Of a stretch of DNA of 30,590 bases, positions 6,532 to 15,822 are shown in pieces. The stretch comes from Bacteroidota bacterium (GTDB lineage Bacteria; Bacteroidota; Ignavibacteria; Ignavibacteriales; Ignavibacteriaceae), in the NCBI GenBank assembly GCA_021796135.1, contig JAJYOQ010000004.1, forward strand, positions 1-30,590, written 5' to 3'. Every line of letters starts with the position of its first letter. Positions within the stretch are counted from its first letter, which is position 1. The position numbers and the translations under genes are program-made. The notes beneath the pieces are model-generated. The model saw only the letters and a program-made list of their open reading frames with translations, was not told the DNA's origin and made no database searches.

Positions 6532-9490
6532 CGAACTCAACAGCGTTGAAAATTATATCATACACCAATTAACCGGTGTGAATCTCAATGAACCGCATAT
6601 CGCTGATACAAGAGAAGTGTATGCTGGAAATTGGCGTTACAAATCCGCGGATGAATTGGAACGCGGAGTTAATGAAGTTCTAATTGAAAGCGAATTAAGA
6701 AATGCGCTCATCCGTATCAACCCTGAGATAAATCAAAAACCGGAAAGAGCGGATGAAGTAATATATAAACTTAGAGCAATTCTAATATCCGTTAATCAAA
6801 CGGGACTTGTAAAAGCAAATGAAGAATTCTCAAAATGGCTTACGGGCGAAAAGACTATGCCGTTTGGAGAAAACAATCGCCATGTCCCGGTTCGTTTAAT
6901 TGACTTTGACACTCTTAGTAATAATTCTTTCATCGCTACAAATCAGTTTCGCGTTCACGCAAGAGAAACAAAAATACCCGACATAGCGCTTTTAATTAAC
7001 GGTATGCCTGTTGTAATTGGAGAGGCTAAAACTATTATACGCCCATCTGTTAGCTGGTTGGACGGCGCTCATGAAATTCATAATATTTATGAAAATTCTG
7101 TCCCTCAGTTGTTTGTACCAAACATTCTTTCATTTGCCACTGAAGGCAAAGAATTATTTTACGGTTCTGTTCGCTGCGCTCTTGAGTATTGGTCTCCCTG
7201 GAGATTAGAATCTGATGAAGATTCAATTACAAAAAAGTTAGGACTTGGTGAAATAGGTAAAGAATTATCTGATCTATTAAAGCCTGCACGCTTGTTAGAC
7301 ATACTTGAAAACTTTTCAATTTTTGCATCTGATAAAAAGAAGCGAAGAATAAAAATAATCTGTCGTTATCAGCAGTATCAAGGTGCAAACTTAATTGTCG
7401 AACGCGTTAAAAATGGTATCATTAAAAAAGGATTGATCTGGCATTTTCAAGGTTCCGGTAAATCTTTGTTAATGGTGTTTGCTGCGCAAAAATTAAGACG
7501 CATGCCTGAATTAAAAAGTCCCACTGTTATTATTCTTGTTGATAGAACTGACCTCGATACACAAATTACCGGTACATTTAATGCCTCGGAAGTTTCAAAT
7601 GTAGTAACCACTGACAGCATAAAAGAGCTTCACGATCTTTTAGAGAAAGACACACGTAAGATCATTATTACTATGATTCACAAATTCCGCGAAGCTTACC
7701 CGGATATGAACACCCGCGATAATATTATTGTAATGGTCGATGAAGCACATAGAACGCAGGAAGGCGATCTGGGAAGAAAAATGCGTGCTGCTCTCCCAAA
7801 TGCATTTTTGTTCGGATTAACCGGTACACCGGTAAACAAAGCGGATAAAAATACTTTTTGGGCATTTGGCGCCGAGCAAGATGACGGAGGTTATCTTTCA
7901 AGATATACCTTCCAGGATTCTATCCGCGACAGAGCAACCTTGCCTTTGCACTTTGAACCGCGTCTGGTTGATATTCATGTCGATAAAGAAACTATCGATA
8001 AGTTATTTAAAGAATTAAAAGAGGAAGCTGCACTTTCAGATGATGAAGCAGATGCATTAAGCAGAAGAGCCGCAAAAATGGCTACTTTCCTCAAAGCCCC
8101 GGAAAGAGTTAAGAAAATTGTAAATGATATTGTTACCCATTTTAATGAGAAAGTTAATCCTCACGGTTTCAAAGCAATGATAGTTACACCGGATCGATTT
8201 GCGTGCGTTCAATACAAAGAAGAACTTGATAAGCTTATGAACCCGGAATGCAGTAAGGTTGTAATCTCTACAAGCGCAAACGATGATTTTGAGTTCAAGC
8301 AAAAATGGGGAATGGATAAAGACCAGCAGGATAAAGTTATCGAGCAGTTTAACGACAAAGATTCACCGCTTAAATTTCTTATTGTTACAGCAAAGCTTTT
8401 AACCGGTTTTGATTCGCCTATTTTACAAACAATTTATCTCGATAAATCATTAAAGGATCATACGCTGCTTCAAGCTATCTGCAGAACAAACCGTTTATAT
8501 CCTGAAAAAGAATTTGGAAGAGTGGTCGATTATTTCGGAATCTTCGATGATGCTGCAGAAGCACTTCAATTTGATGATGAAAGTGTAAAGAAGGTTATTA
8601 CAAATCTTCAGGTATTAAAAGACAAGCTGCCGCAAGTAATGGAAAAATGTCTCAAGCATTTTGAAGGAGTAGATAGAACAATTGAAGGCTTTGAAGGTTT
8701 AGAGGCAGCGCAAGACTGTATTAACACTGATGAGAAGCGTGATGCCTTCGCTAAAGACTATTCATATCTCTCCAAGCTTTGGGAATCAATTTCACCCGAT
8801 AGAATCTTGGACAAATTCGAGAAAGATTATCGATGGTTAACACAAGTATATCAATCTGTTCAGCCGGCTGTAGATAATATTGGCAAGCTGCTTTGGCATT
8901 CCCTTGGTGCGCAGACTACCAAACTCATTCATGAAAATATTCATGTTAAAGGCATTGATGACAACATGGAAGAGTTCATTCTCGATGCAGAAGTGATAGA
9001 TGATATTTTTAATAATCCGGATCCTAAAAAAATTAAAAACTTAGAAGACGAACTTATTAAAAGATTTAAGAAACACTCCGGTAATCCTGCATTCAAAGAA
9101 CTAAGTGAAAGATTACAAGAACTTCGCGACAAAGCAGAGAGAGGATTAATTACAAGCATCGAATTTGTAAAAGAACTATGTAAGATAGCCAAAGAAACCG
9201 TACAGGCAGAAAAAGAAATACTAACTCAGTTGGAACAAAAATCAGCTAAGACAGCCTTAACAGAATTATTCATGGAGCTCAAAACAGATCAAACGCCTGC
9301 AGTAGTAGAAAGAATAGTAAATGATATTGATGCAATAGTAAAAGTAGTTCGTTTTCCCGGCTGGCAGACAACCACCTCCGGCGAACGCGAAGTCCAAAAA
9401 TCCCTTCGCAAAGCCTTACTAAAATACAAACTCCACAAAGACCAGGCTTTGTTCGAAAGAGCGTATGCTTATATAAAGGCGTATTATTGA
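6521..9490 (+). CDS. hsdR: Type I restriction endonuclease/translocase subunit HsdR
   Basis: A 989-residue motor and nuclease subunit. The ATG at 6521 is preceded by GGAG at 6510-6513, a good ribosome-binding site; an in-frame TTG at 6518 is less likely. The N-terminal PD-(D/E)xK nuclease is seen as PDIALLI followed by VVIGEAK (roughly residues 153-170). The SF2 helicase core shows Walker A QGSGKS (about 310), DEAH (about 407-410) and TGTPV (about 434), with later helicase motifs in LLTGFDSP and QAICRTNRLYP. The long helical C-terminus that docks onto M2S is present. HsdR translocates DNA when it meets unmethylated targets and cuts at a distance. It lies more than 1.3 kb after hsdS, separated by the toxin-antitoxin-like pair. 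No defect is visible. Confidence 0.96.
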   Translation: MGFNELNSVENYIIHQLTGVNLNEPHIADTREVYAGNWRYKSADELERGVNEVLIESELRNALIRINPEINQKPERADEVIYKLRAILISVNQTGLVKANEEFSKWLTGEKTMPFGENNRHVPVRLIDFDTLSNNSFIATNQFRVHARETKIPDIALLINGMPVVIGEAKTIIRPSVSWLDGAHEIHNIYENSVPQLFVPNILSFATEGKELFYGSVRCALEYWSPWRLESDEDSITKKLGLGEIGKELSDLLKPARLLDILENFSIFASDKKKRRIKIICRYQQYQGANLIVERVKNGIIKKGLIWHFQGSGKSLLMVFAAQKLRRMPELKSPTVIILVDRTDLDTQITGTFNASEVSNVVTTDSIKELHDLLEKDTRKIIITMIHKFREAYPDMNTRDNIIVMVDEAHRTQEGDLGRKMRAALPNAFLFGLTGTPVNKADKNTFWAFGAEQDDGGYLSRYTFQDSIRDRATLPLHFEPRLVDIHVDKETIDKLFKELKEEAALSDDEADALSRRAAKMATFLKAPERVKKIVNDIVTHFNEKVNPHGFKAMIVTPDRFACVQYKEELDKLMNPECSKVVISTSANDDFEFKQKWGMDKDQQDKVIEQFNDKDSPLKFLIVTAKLLTGFDSPILQTIYLDKSLKDHTLLQAICRTNRLYPEKEFGRVVDYFGIFDDAAEALQFDDESVKKVITNLQVLKDKLPQVMEKCLKHFEGVDRTIEGFEGLEAAQDCINTDEKRDAFAKDYSYLSKLWESISPDRILDKFEKDYRWLTQVYQSVQPAVDNIGKLLWHSLGAQTTKLIHENIHVKGIDDNMEEFILDAEVIDDIFNNPDPKKIKNLEDELIKRFKKHSGNPAFKELSERLQELRDKAERGLITSIEFVKELCKIAKETVQAEKEILTQLEQKSAKTALTELFMELKTDQTPAVVERIVNDIDAIVKVVRFPGWQTTTSGEREVQKSLRKALLKYKLHKDQALFERAYAYIKAYY

Positions 9491-9521
9491 AATGACATAT
9501 TTTAAAAAAGGAAACATTATA

Positions 9522-10208
9522 ATGTCCATTTATTCCTATGTCCTCAGATATGATGACGGAGTTGCCCCAAATCCATTTTTCGATTTTTGCACTCTTGCGG
9601 TTTGTAAACCAGTAATAAGGAGAAAAGCGCAAGTTGGTGATTGGATAATAGGCACCGGCTCAAAAGAAAATGTAAATTATGATGATGACATCCCGCGAAT
9701 AATTTATGCAATGCAAGTCCAAGAAGTTCTTCCATTAACTGCATATTATGAAGACTCAAGATTTGAAAAGAAAAAGCCAAGACCATTCCCTACACTTTGG
9801 ACAGGTGATAATTTTTATCGCAATTGGGATGGCAAAATTATTCAGATGGAATCTGTTCATTCTAATGTAGATAGTTCTGAAAATCTTGAGAATAAGGAAC
9901 ATGATTTGTGCGGCGTAAATGTATTGATATCTCAAAAATTTAAGTATTGGGGCAGAAAAGCAATTAAATTACCTGATAAATTCCAAATCTATGTGAAAAA
10001 AGGTCAAGGTCATAAAAAAATTACTGATGAAACACTTATATCTAAATTTGAAAAATGGTACGATAAGCAATATCCCCCTTTTAAAATGGTTCCTTGTCAA
10101 CCTCTGTTTCCTATCGATGAAGGCGGTGATTATATTTTAGATAAGATGAGCCCAGTTAAATGCTTCAGAGAAGATTGTAAGCCAGAACAGGAAGAAGAGG
10201 TTATTTAA
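9522..10208 (+). CDS. Nucleotide modification associated domain 2 (Nmad2-like) protein
   Basis: A 228-residue protein. I chose the ATG at 9522, preceded by AAAGGAAA, because the family begins close to the YVLRYDDG stretch; an ATG at 9492 would add ten residues. The conserved core reads APNPF, LAVCKPVIRRKAQVGDWIIGTGS, which I recognise as the Nmad2 fold found in proteins linked to modified nucleotides in phages and defence loci. It is coded 31 bases after hsdR in the same direction. It could recognise or process hypermodified phage DNA bases or nucleotides, which would extend a restriction system to modified phage genomes; this is inference. The C-terminus is acidic (EQEEEVI). Catalytic residues are not known to me. 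Confidence 0.72.
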   Translation: MSIYSYVLRYDDGVAPNPFFDFCTLAVCKPVIRRKAQVGDWIIGTGSKENVNYDDDIPRIIYAMQVQEVLPLTAYYEDSRFEKKKPRPFPTLWTGDNFYRNWDGKIIQMESVHSNVDSSENLENKEHDLCGVNVLISQKFKYWGRKAIKLPDKFQIYVKKGQGHKKITDETLISKFEKWYDKQYPPFKMVPCQPLFPIDEGGDYILDKMSPVKCFREDCKPEQEEEVI

Positions 10209-10284
10209 ATTGAATTTTAAAAAAAATATTTTATAACTTAAGCAAAACAAAGATTGTTATATAATCTCTGTATAGGAGCACTTT

Positions 10285-11001
10285 ATGAATATTTGGGAGC
10301 TATTATCTGAAGTTTTTCTCTTTGTTGCCGCGAGCTATTTTATTTTTTATAGGAATTACGTAAAGCAATTAGGTGTAAAAGTTGCCGAGTTATCTATTAT
10401 TAAGGATTTAACTGAGAAAGTCGAATCCGTTAAGGAAAAATTTAACCAAGACCTTGAAACGTTTAGGGGAAATATTCAAAAAGATATAGGACATGAAATT
10501 GAGCCTATAAAAGCCATGCTCAATCGGGATAATATCGGTTTTCAAATTTATACTACTGAATATGCTCGTTTAAAATTCAAAAGACTAGATGATTTATTCG
10601 GATGTCTTTACCTTTTACAAAAATTTGTAAAGGATAATCTTTTTGATTACGTAGATGACGAAGATTTCGAAAAAAAGAGGATTCATTTTTTTAAAATTTA
10701 TGACAATACATATGATAAAATGAAATTGGCAAGTCTATACATTGATGATGTGGCATTAAATTCTATTATTACTCTCTTGGATGAATGTCACAACGCATTT
10801 ATAGCCTTTATTCAATTTAAGAATTCGCAACAACCTTTTTTTAGAGGTTATGCTACTGATAAAACATTAATAGAGGCTTTAATTAATCGCCAAGAATATT
10901 CTTTACAAAGATTAGAAGCTGTCAATAATAAATTTCCATTAATTCTGGAAGGCATTAAATTAGAGTTTAAAAGAAATTTAACATATAACTCTTATCAATA
11001 A
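10285..11001 (+). CDS. Membrane-anchored coiled-coil protein of unknown function
   Basis: A 238-residue protein with one N-terminal hydrophobic segment (about residues 5-22) followed by a predicted coiled coil (about 36-75: KDLTEKVESVKEKFNQDLE) and a helical C-terminal region. I do not recognise a family. A ribosome-binding site TAGGAG precedes the start at 10285. It sits between the type I locus and the methyltransferase/GHKL pair with its own 76-base upstream gap containing an imperfect inverted repeat (AGATT 10251-10255, AATCT 10263-10267), so it may be a separate transcription unit. The position and topology suggest a cytosolic domain tethered to the inner membrane. No catalytic motif is visible. 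Confidence 0.8.
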   Translation: MNIWELLSEVFLFVAASYFIFYRNYVKQLGVKVAELSIIKDLTEKVESVKEKFNQDLETFRGNIQKDIGHEIEPIKAMLNRDNIGFQIYTTEYARLKFKRLDDLFGCLYLLQKFVKDNLFDYVDDEDFEKKRIHFFKIYDNTYDKMKLASLYIDDVALNSIITLLDECHNAFIAFIQFKNSQQPFFRGYATDKTLIEALINRQEYSLQRLEAVNNKFPLILEGIKLEFKRNLTYNSYQ

Positions 11002-11010
11002 AAACACTAT

Positions 11011-11049
11011 ATGAACTTATTAATACTTTTAAATAATAACGCTATATGA
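11011..11049 (+). other. Possible 12-codon leader ORF coupled to the methyltransferase gene
   Basis: ATG at 11011 opens a 12-codon frame (MNLLILLNNNAI) whose TGA stop overlaps the methyltransferase ATG as ATGA (11046-11049). Bases 11005-11027 and 11040-11062 also form an imperfect direct repeat around a CTATATGAA core, period 35, so each ATG sits in the same local context. No Shine-Dalgarno sequence is seen for either. It may be a coupling leader, or a chance result of the duplication. Confidence 0.25.
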
Positions 11050-12323
11050 AATATATCAATACTATAGACAATATAGATTTTAATAAAATTCCAATAGATG
11101 TTTATTGGAATAAAGGTGATCAAAAAGAAAATCTAATGCATAAGATACATAGCTATCCTGCAAAATTCCCGTCTTTTATTACATCTAAGGCAATTGAATT
11201 GGCAGAGAATAAAGGGATTAATGTAAATGTTGTGGCAGATATGTTTTGTGGGTGTGGTACCACTGCTTATGAAGCTGCTAGAATTGGTAAGAATTTTTGG
11301 GGTTGCGATATAAATCCAGTTGCAACACTAATAGCTCAAGTTAAAAGCTTTAAATACAATGGGAACATTTTAGGTAAATACTATAATAAAATTTTAGAAT
11401 CTTTCCCTTCTGTTAAATTAAAATCTAGCCAAATTAATGGTCTTAACTCACGTTTGTATTATTGGTATAAGAATTCAGAAATAAAAGATTTATTAAAACT
11501 TAAAATTGCTATATCAGAAAACATTACTCATAACAGTCAATATTATAAATTTTTCCTTTGTGCTTTTTCAAATATTCTTAAGCCAACATCAATGTGGTTA
11601 ACAAAATCTATTAAGCCTCAATACGATCCGAATAAAATACCAGCTAATGTTATTGAAGCTTTTAAGTCACAATATAATTTCATGTTTAAAGCTAATGAAT
11701 CGAATGATATAATGAGTAATACAAAAAGGGAAATTGTGAATGACAATTTTCTTGAAATAAATATTGATCAGCAATTTGCTGATTTAATAGTTTCTAGTCC
11801 GCCTTATGTTACTTCTTATGAGTATGCAGATTTACATCAACTTTCAACTGTATGGCTCGGATACACAGATGATTATAAAAGCCTTAGAGAAGGGTCAATT
11901 GGTAGTTTATATCATCAATCAGATTATAATATGGATTTTAATAATTTAAATGATTCGGGTAAGTCAATAATTTCTGAGCTCTATAATGTCGATAAAAGTA
12001 AAGCAAAATCTGCGGCAAAATATTTTATTGATATTCAGATTGCGATCACTAAAGCATTCTCTTTATTAAATAATAATAGTCTAGCTTTATTTGTTATAGG
12101 TAACACAGAATATAAAAATGCTAAAATAAATAATGCTTTGCATCTTGCAGAGAGTATGCTAATGGCTGGCTTTACTGATATTGAAATTTCAAAAAGAAAA
12201 ATATCAAAAAAAATTTTAACTCCTTATCGTGATACGAAAGGTAGATTTACTACCGATTCAAATAGTAGAAAGGTTTATTCAGAAGAATTTATTCTTATAG
12301 GAAGAAAATATAATGGAAATTAA
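11046..12323 (+). CDS. DNA methyltransferase (SPPY-type, probably N4-cytosine or N6-adenine)
   Basis: A 425-residue methyltransferase. The N-terminus has HSYPAKFPS (35-43), a stretch typical of a class of site-specific DNA methyltransferases. Next come the SAM-binding motif I DMFCGCGTT (65-73) with the downstream GCDINPVA, and the catalytic motif SPPY (251-254) followed by EYADLHQLSTVWLG. SPPY is more usual in cytosine-N4 enzymes but does not exclude adenine. The order motif I before motif IV is clear, with an insert of about 180 residues between them. It overlaps the following GHKL-nuclease gene by 11 bases, so the two form a coupled modification/restriction pair in which this protein would protect the host genome. 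No Shine-Dalgarno is visible at the start. Confidence 0.9.
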   Translation: MKYINTIDNIDFNKIPIDVYWNKGDQKENLMHKIHSYPAKFPSFITSKAIELAENKGINVNVVADMFCGCGTTAYEAARIGKNFWGCDINPVATLIAQVKSFKYNGNILGKYYNKILESFPSVKLKSSQINGLNSRLYYWYKNSEIKDLLKLKIAISENITHNSQYYKFFLCAFSNILKPTSMWLTKSIKPQYDPNKIPANVIEAFKSQYNFMFKANESNDIMSNTKREIVNDNFLEINIDQQFADLIVSSPPYVTSYEYADLHQLSTVWLGYTDDYKSLREGSIGSLYHQSDYNMDFNNLNDSGKSIISELYNVDKSKAKSAAKYFIDIQIAITKAFSLLNNNSLALFVIGNTEYKNAKINNALHLAESMLMAGFTDIEISKRKISKKILTPYRDTKGRFTTDSNSRKVYSEEFILIGRKYNGN

Positions 12324-14781
12324 TGTTGGTAGAAAGATTGATGAAATTCAAGTAACAATTAGTAATCGCATTATTGAATTGTTCTCTGCCGGTCTTTATT
12401 CAAGTCCCAATAAAGCATTTGAAGAATTAGTCTGCAATTCTTATGATGCAAATGCTGATTGCGTTGGTGTATATGTTGATCCAGATTTATCCAATCAAAA
12501 TGCCTTTATTTGGGTTTGTGATAACGGTGATAGTATGGATCAATCTGAGTTAAAATTATTGTGGAAAGTTGGTGTTTCAAATAAAAGGTATTTGGAAGCA
12601 AAAGGAACCAAAAGATTACAAATTGGAAGATTTGGAATTGGGAAGTTAGCGACTTATATCTTGACAAATAACTTAACATATATTTGCAAAAAGGATAATC
12701 GCTATTTACTAACAAAAATGGATTATTCTAAAATAACTGATGATAATGCAAATTTGGTTTTAGATGAAATTGAATTATCTGAATCAGAAGCCAAATCATT
12801 AGTAGAACCATATATTAAATTAAATAATAAATTATTAACTCCATTTGAATTGTTTGGTTCTAAGGCAAAAACATCCTGGACACTAAGCATTCTTACAAAT
12901 CTAAAACCCAAAGCAACAGAAATAAGAGAAGGGAGATTAAAATGGGTTTTACAAACAGCTCTTCCTTTAAGCCCGGGTTTCAATCTTTTCTACAATGGCA
13001 CTTCTATAGAATCATCCAAAATAAAAATCCCAATTTTGAAAACATGGATTGTTGGTAAGGAGGATGATACAGCTTCTAAGATAGCTGGCTCAAATACTTA
13101 CGAAGAAGATGGAAATTATTTTCTTGATTTACCTAATTTAAAAGGTATTCATGGTACATTTGAATTATATGAAGATTCGCTATTGGAAGGAAAATCAAGT
13201 GAGGTTGGAAGAAGTCATGGCATATTTTTAATGATCCGTGAACGCTTAATAAACTTAGATGACCCTTTATTGGGAATGGAAGCTTTTTCACATGGCGCAT
13301 TTAACAAAACAAGAATTATTATCTATGCTGATCAATTAGATAATAACATTGCATCTACAAGAGAAGCTATCCAAGAATCAATCCCATATTCCCAATTAAA
13401 AGATTATATTAAAAAGAAGTTTAATAATGAAGTGAGAAAATTTTATTTTGACAGTGAAAATCAAAAAGCGAAAGAGGACTCGTTATCATACCGCTTAGCT
13501 CAGACACCTATTACAATTTCAAAAAATCCAATAATTACATTTGTAAAAAAATATTTTGAAGGAAATATATTAAACCCATGGTTGCTAAAAGCACCAATAT
13601 GTGAAGATAACAAACAGAGTAAATTTATTGAACAATTAGATCAAAAATTTGATAGTAATGGTATTTTCCAAGGAGAACCAAGCTGGGAAATTTTATCACA
13701 ATATGATCCCATTGCAATCTATGATGTTAATTCGCAGATATTAAGAATTAATTTGATGCATCCGTTTATTGCTAATTATAGTGATTCTATAAAATCAACT
13801 TTACCTTTTGAATTTATTGCCACAACTGAAATTTTAACAGAAGCCCACATGTATGAACTAGGTGTTTCCGAGGATATTATTTCTTCAATAATGAAGAGAA
13901 GAGATAAAATTTTTCGAGAACTCGTTTTCAGTGATAGACTAAATGCACCTTTAGTAGCTGGTTTAGTTAAAGATGCTTTATCTGACCCAGCCGGTTTAGA
14001 AGAAGCTGTGTATAAGGCTTTTACTTCTCTTGGCTTTGAAACTAAAAAGATCGGAGGGAATGGTAAGCCTGATGGCAAAGCCGATGCAATATTGGGATAT
14101 TCAGAAGCAGATAAATGTGAAAATTATTCTCTCACTTATGATGCTAAAAGTACCGGCAAAACAAAAATAAAAGCGAATACTGGAAATTTAGCTGGTTTAA
14201 AAAGACATAGATTAGATTATAAATCTGACTTTTCTGTTTTAATAGCAATTGATTATGAAGGTTCTGATGATCCAGAAAGTGCAATATCAAAAGAATCAAC
14301 AGAGGAAAAAGTTACAGTAATGAAGGCAAAAGATTTAATGCGATTGCTGTTATATGCTGTTCCAAAACAAATAGGATTACGAAAATTAAAAGAACTTTTT
14401 GAAAACTGCTATACACCAACTGAAGTTGGAAAATGGATTGATGATATTGAAAAGCTTGAAGTAGAAAGAGGACCTTTATTTGAAGTAATAGAAATAATAT
14501 ATGAATTACAAAAAACTGATTCAGAACCTCCTGAAATAGCTACGATAAGAATGAAACTAAATGAAAAATTAGGAAAGAATTATTCTAAAGCTTCAATTAT
14601 CGATTATGTTTATATACTAAAATTATTAATTCCCGGTTTCATTAACGTTGAAAATGAAAAAGTAGGAATTCATTCATCACCGCAAAATATAAAAGAAGCA
14701 ATAGAGAAAGCTACAAATTCAGTTCCCGTTCAATTTCAAAAATATTATATCGAAGCTTTAAATATCAAAACCGAACAATAA
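12313..14781 (+). CDS. GHKL ATPase fused to PD-(D/E)xK nuclease, MutL/MORC-like restriction protein
   Basis: An 822-residue protein. The N-terminal GHKL (Hsp90/gyrase/MutL-type) ATPase shows the N box EELVCNSYDANAD (E38, N42), the G1 box DNGDSMD (70-76) and the G2 box GRFGIGKLA (105-113). Near residues 587-612 there is a nuclease-like motif: GKPDGKADAIL, then YDAKST, giving candidate residues D587 or D591, D610 and K612 of a PD-(D/E)xK fold. The C-terminal ~150 residues are helical. Such GHKL-plus-nuclease proteins coupled to DNA methyltransferases were described as restriction systems related to MutL and to eukaryotic MORC ATPases. By family knowledge the ATPase dimer would act as an ATP-gated DNA clamp. 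The gene overlaps the methyltransferase by 11 bases, supporting a two-gene restriction system. Confidence 0.87.
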   Translation: MEINVGRKIDEIQVTISNRIIELFSAGLYSSPNKAFEELVCNSYDANADCVGVYVDPDLSNQNAFIWVCDNGDSMDQSELKLLWKVGVSNKRYLEAKGTKRLQIGRFGIGKLATYILTNNLTYICKKDNRYLLTKMDYSKITDDNANLVLDEIELSESEAKSLVEPYIKLNNKLLTPFELFGSKAKTSWTLSILTNLKPKATEIREGRLKWVLQTALPLSPGFNLFYNGTSIESSKIKIPILKTWIVGKEDDTASKIAGSNTYEEDGNYFLDLPNLKGIHGTFELYEDSLLEGKSSEVGRSHGIFLMIRERLINLDDPLLGMEAFSHGAFNKTRIIIYADQLDNNIASTREAIQESIPYSQLKDYIKKKFNNEVRKFYFDSENQKAKEDSLSYRLAQTPITISKNPIITFVKKYFEGNILNPWLLKAPICEDNKQSKFIEQLDQKFDSNGIFQGEPSWEILSQYDPIAIYDVNSQILRINLMHPFIANYSDSIKSTLPFEFIATTEILTEAHMYELGVSEDIISSIMKRRDKIFRELVFSDRLNAPLVAGLVKDALSDPAGLEEAVYKAFTSLGFETKKIGGNGKPDGKADAILGYSEADKCENYSLTYDAKSTGKTKIKANTGNLAGLKRHRLDYKSDFSVLIAIDYEGSDDPESAISKESTEEKVTVMKAKDLMRLLLYAVPKQIGLRKLKELFENCYTPTEVGKWIDDIEKLEVERGPLFEVIEIIYELQKTDSEPPEIATIRMKLNEKLGKNYSKASIIDYVYILKLLIPGFINVENEKVGIHSSPQNIKEAIEKATNSVPVQFQKYYIEALNIKTEQ

Positions 14782-14957
14782 TTAAAATTTATAAACTAAC
14801 TATTTAATCTATAACAACTTATTGTTTTTATTAAAAATATTCTTAATTTTACCCATGCTTAAGGGTTGCGGTATGTAATTACTGGGGCATCCGGCACTCA
14901 TCCCGCACTTCTATTTTCAATTAAATTTTTTAGCATTAGTATTAGGAGAAATACATT

Positions 14958-15161
14958 ATGTCTAAATCTACCAGAAACTCGGGCAAACCCTGGTCGCCTT
15001 CACAAGTAAGCCAGCTTAAACAACTAGCAAAACAAAACACCCCTACAAGAGTAATAGGATTAAAACTCGGCAGAACGGAAAATTCCATTCGTTCAAAAGC
15101 CAGCGAAAATAATATTTCCCTAAAACCAACCAATCAATCACCGTATAATAGATCCAAATGA
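14958..15161 (+). CDS. Small SANT/Myb-like helix-turn-helix protein
   Basis: A 67-residue basic protein preceded by the ribosome-binding site TAGGAG at 14942-14947. It contains WSPSQVSQLKQLAKQNTP, VIGLKLGRTENSIRSKA and the tail LKPTNQSPYNRSK. I recognise this as a strongly conserved small family in diverse bacteria, resembling a SANT/Myb or resolvase-type helix-turn-helix. Its function is not known to me; DNA binding is the likely activity. It has its own upstream gap of 176 bases and lies alone between two defence units, so it may be a local regulator or simply a resident gene. Codon use is less AT-rich than in the neighbouring defence genes, as expected of an older host gene. Confidence 0.8.
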   Translation: MSKSTRNSGKPWSPSQVSQLKQLAKQNTPTRVIGLKLGRTENSIRSKASENNISLKPTNQSPYNRSK

Positions 15162-15245
15162 AATTGCATAGAATTAATTTAATATTTTTATACGCTATCA
15201 AAATGGATTTCCTCTGTAGTAAAATTATATTAAGACGAGGCTCAG

Positions 15246-15740
15246 ATGAGTAATAACATTGTTGATACTGATTATCTAAAAGAAAGAATAGATGATCAAA
15301 TAGATTATTTTGACAAACGTGCTATTTTTAATCAAATAAGATATAAGGTACTTAAAAGGATTTCAATTTCATGTAATGTATTAACTACTATGACTATTGC
15401 CTTAGCTTTTACTGTACCCGAATATTTTAAGTTGTGGATGGGTATTTTAGCATTAGTTCTTTCGACTATTGTTCTCGCAACATATCAATGGGAAGAATTC
15501 GAAAGCTATGGCGGAAAATGGGAAAAATTTCGAATTGTTGCTGAAAGTTTAAAATCAGAAAAAATTATGTTCGAGACACAAAGTGGTAAATATGCAGAAA
15601 AAGACGATGAAAAGAACTTTCATACTCTTGTAGAAAGCGTGGAAAGAATAATTAAAGGTACTGATGTCTCATATTTTTCACTTCTTGTAGAACCAGGGAA
15701 AAGAATTGAGAAACGACTAGATTCTGTTGGGCATAATTGA
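15246..15740 (+). CDS. SLATT/DUF4231-like two-transmembrane effector
   Basis: A 164-residue protein starting after ACGAGG (15235-15240). The N-terminus YLKERIDDQIDYFDKRA and two adjacent membrane segments (about 40-57 and 63-80) followed by a helical cytosolic tail match DUF4231, a member of the SLATT group (SMODS- and SLOG-associating 2TM effector). In the published domain analysis of nucleotide-centred conflict systems these proteins are proposed pore-forming effectors controlled by SLOG or SMODS partners. The next gene is a SLOG-like protein, which supports that reading. Membrane disruption as the immune output is inferred. The gene is complete. Confidence 0.83.
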   Translation: MSNNIVDTDYLKERIDDQIDYFDKRAIFNQIRYKVLKRISISCNVLTTMTIALAFTVPEYFKLWMGILALVLSTIVLATYQWEEFESYGGKWEKFRIVAESLKSEKIMFETQSGKYAEKDDEKNFHTLVESVERIIKGTDVSYFSLLVEPGKRIEKRLDSVGHN

Positions 15741-15822
15741 CATTAAAAGTATAAGATCAAAATAATTTATTAAAGATTATCGAATAAAATGACATGAACA
15801 TTTAATTATTTGGTATGAATAT

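Noticed and set aside
9279..9632. 117-codon minus-strand ORF across the hsdR/Nmad2 junction
   Set aside because: It is antisense to two well supported genes and has no recognisable motif.
13776..14078. 100-codon minus-strand ORF
   Set aside because: Antisense to the GHKL-nuclease gene, Ser/Lys-rich shadow translation.
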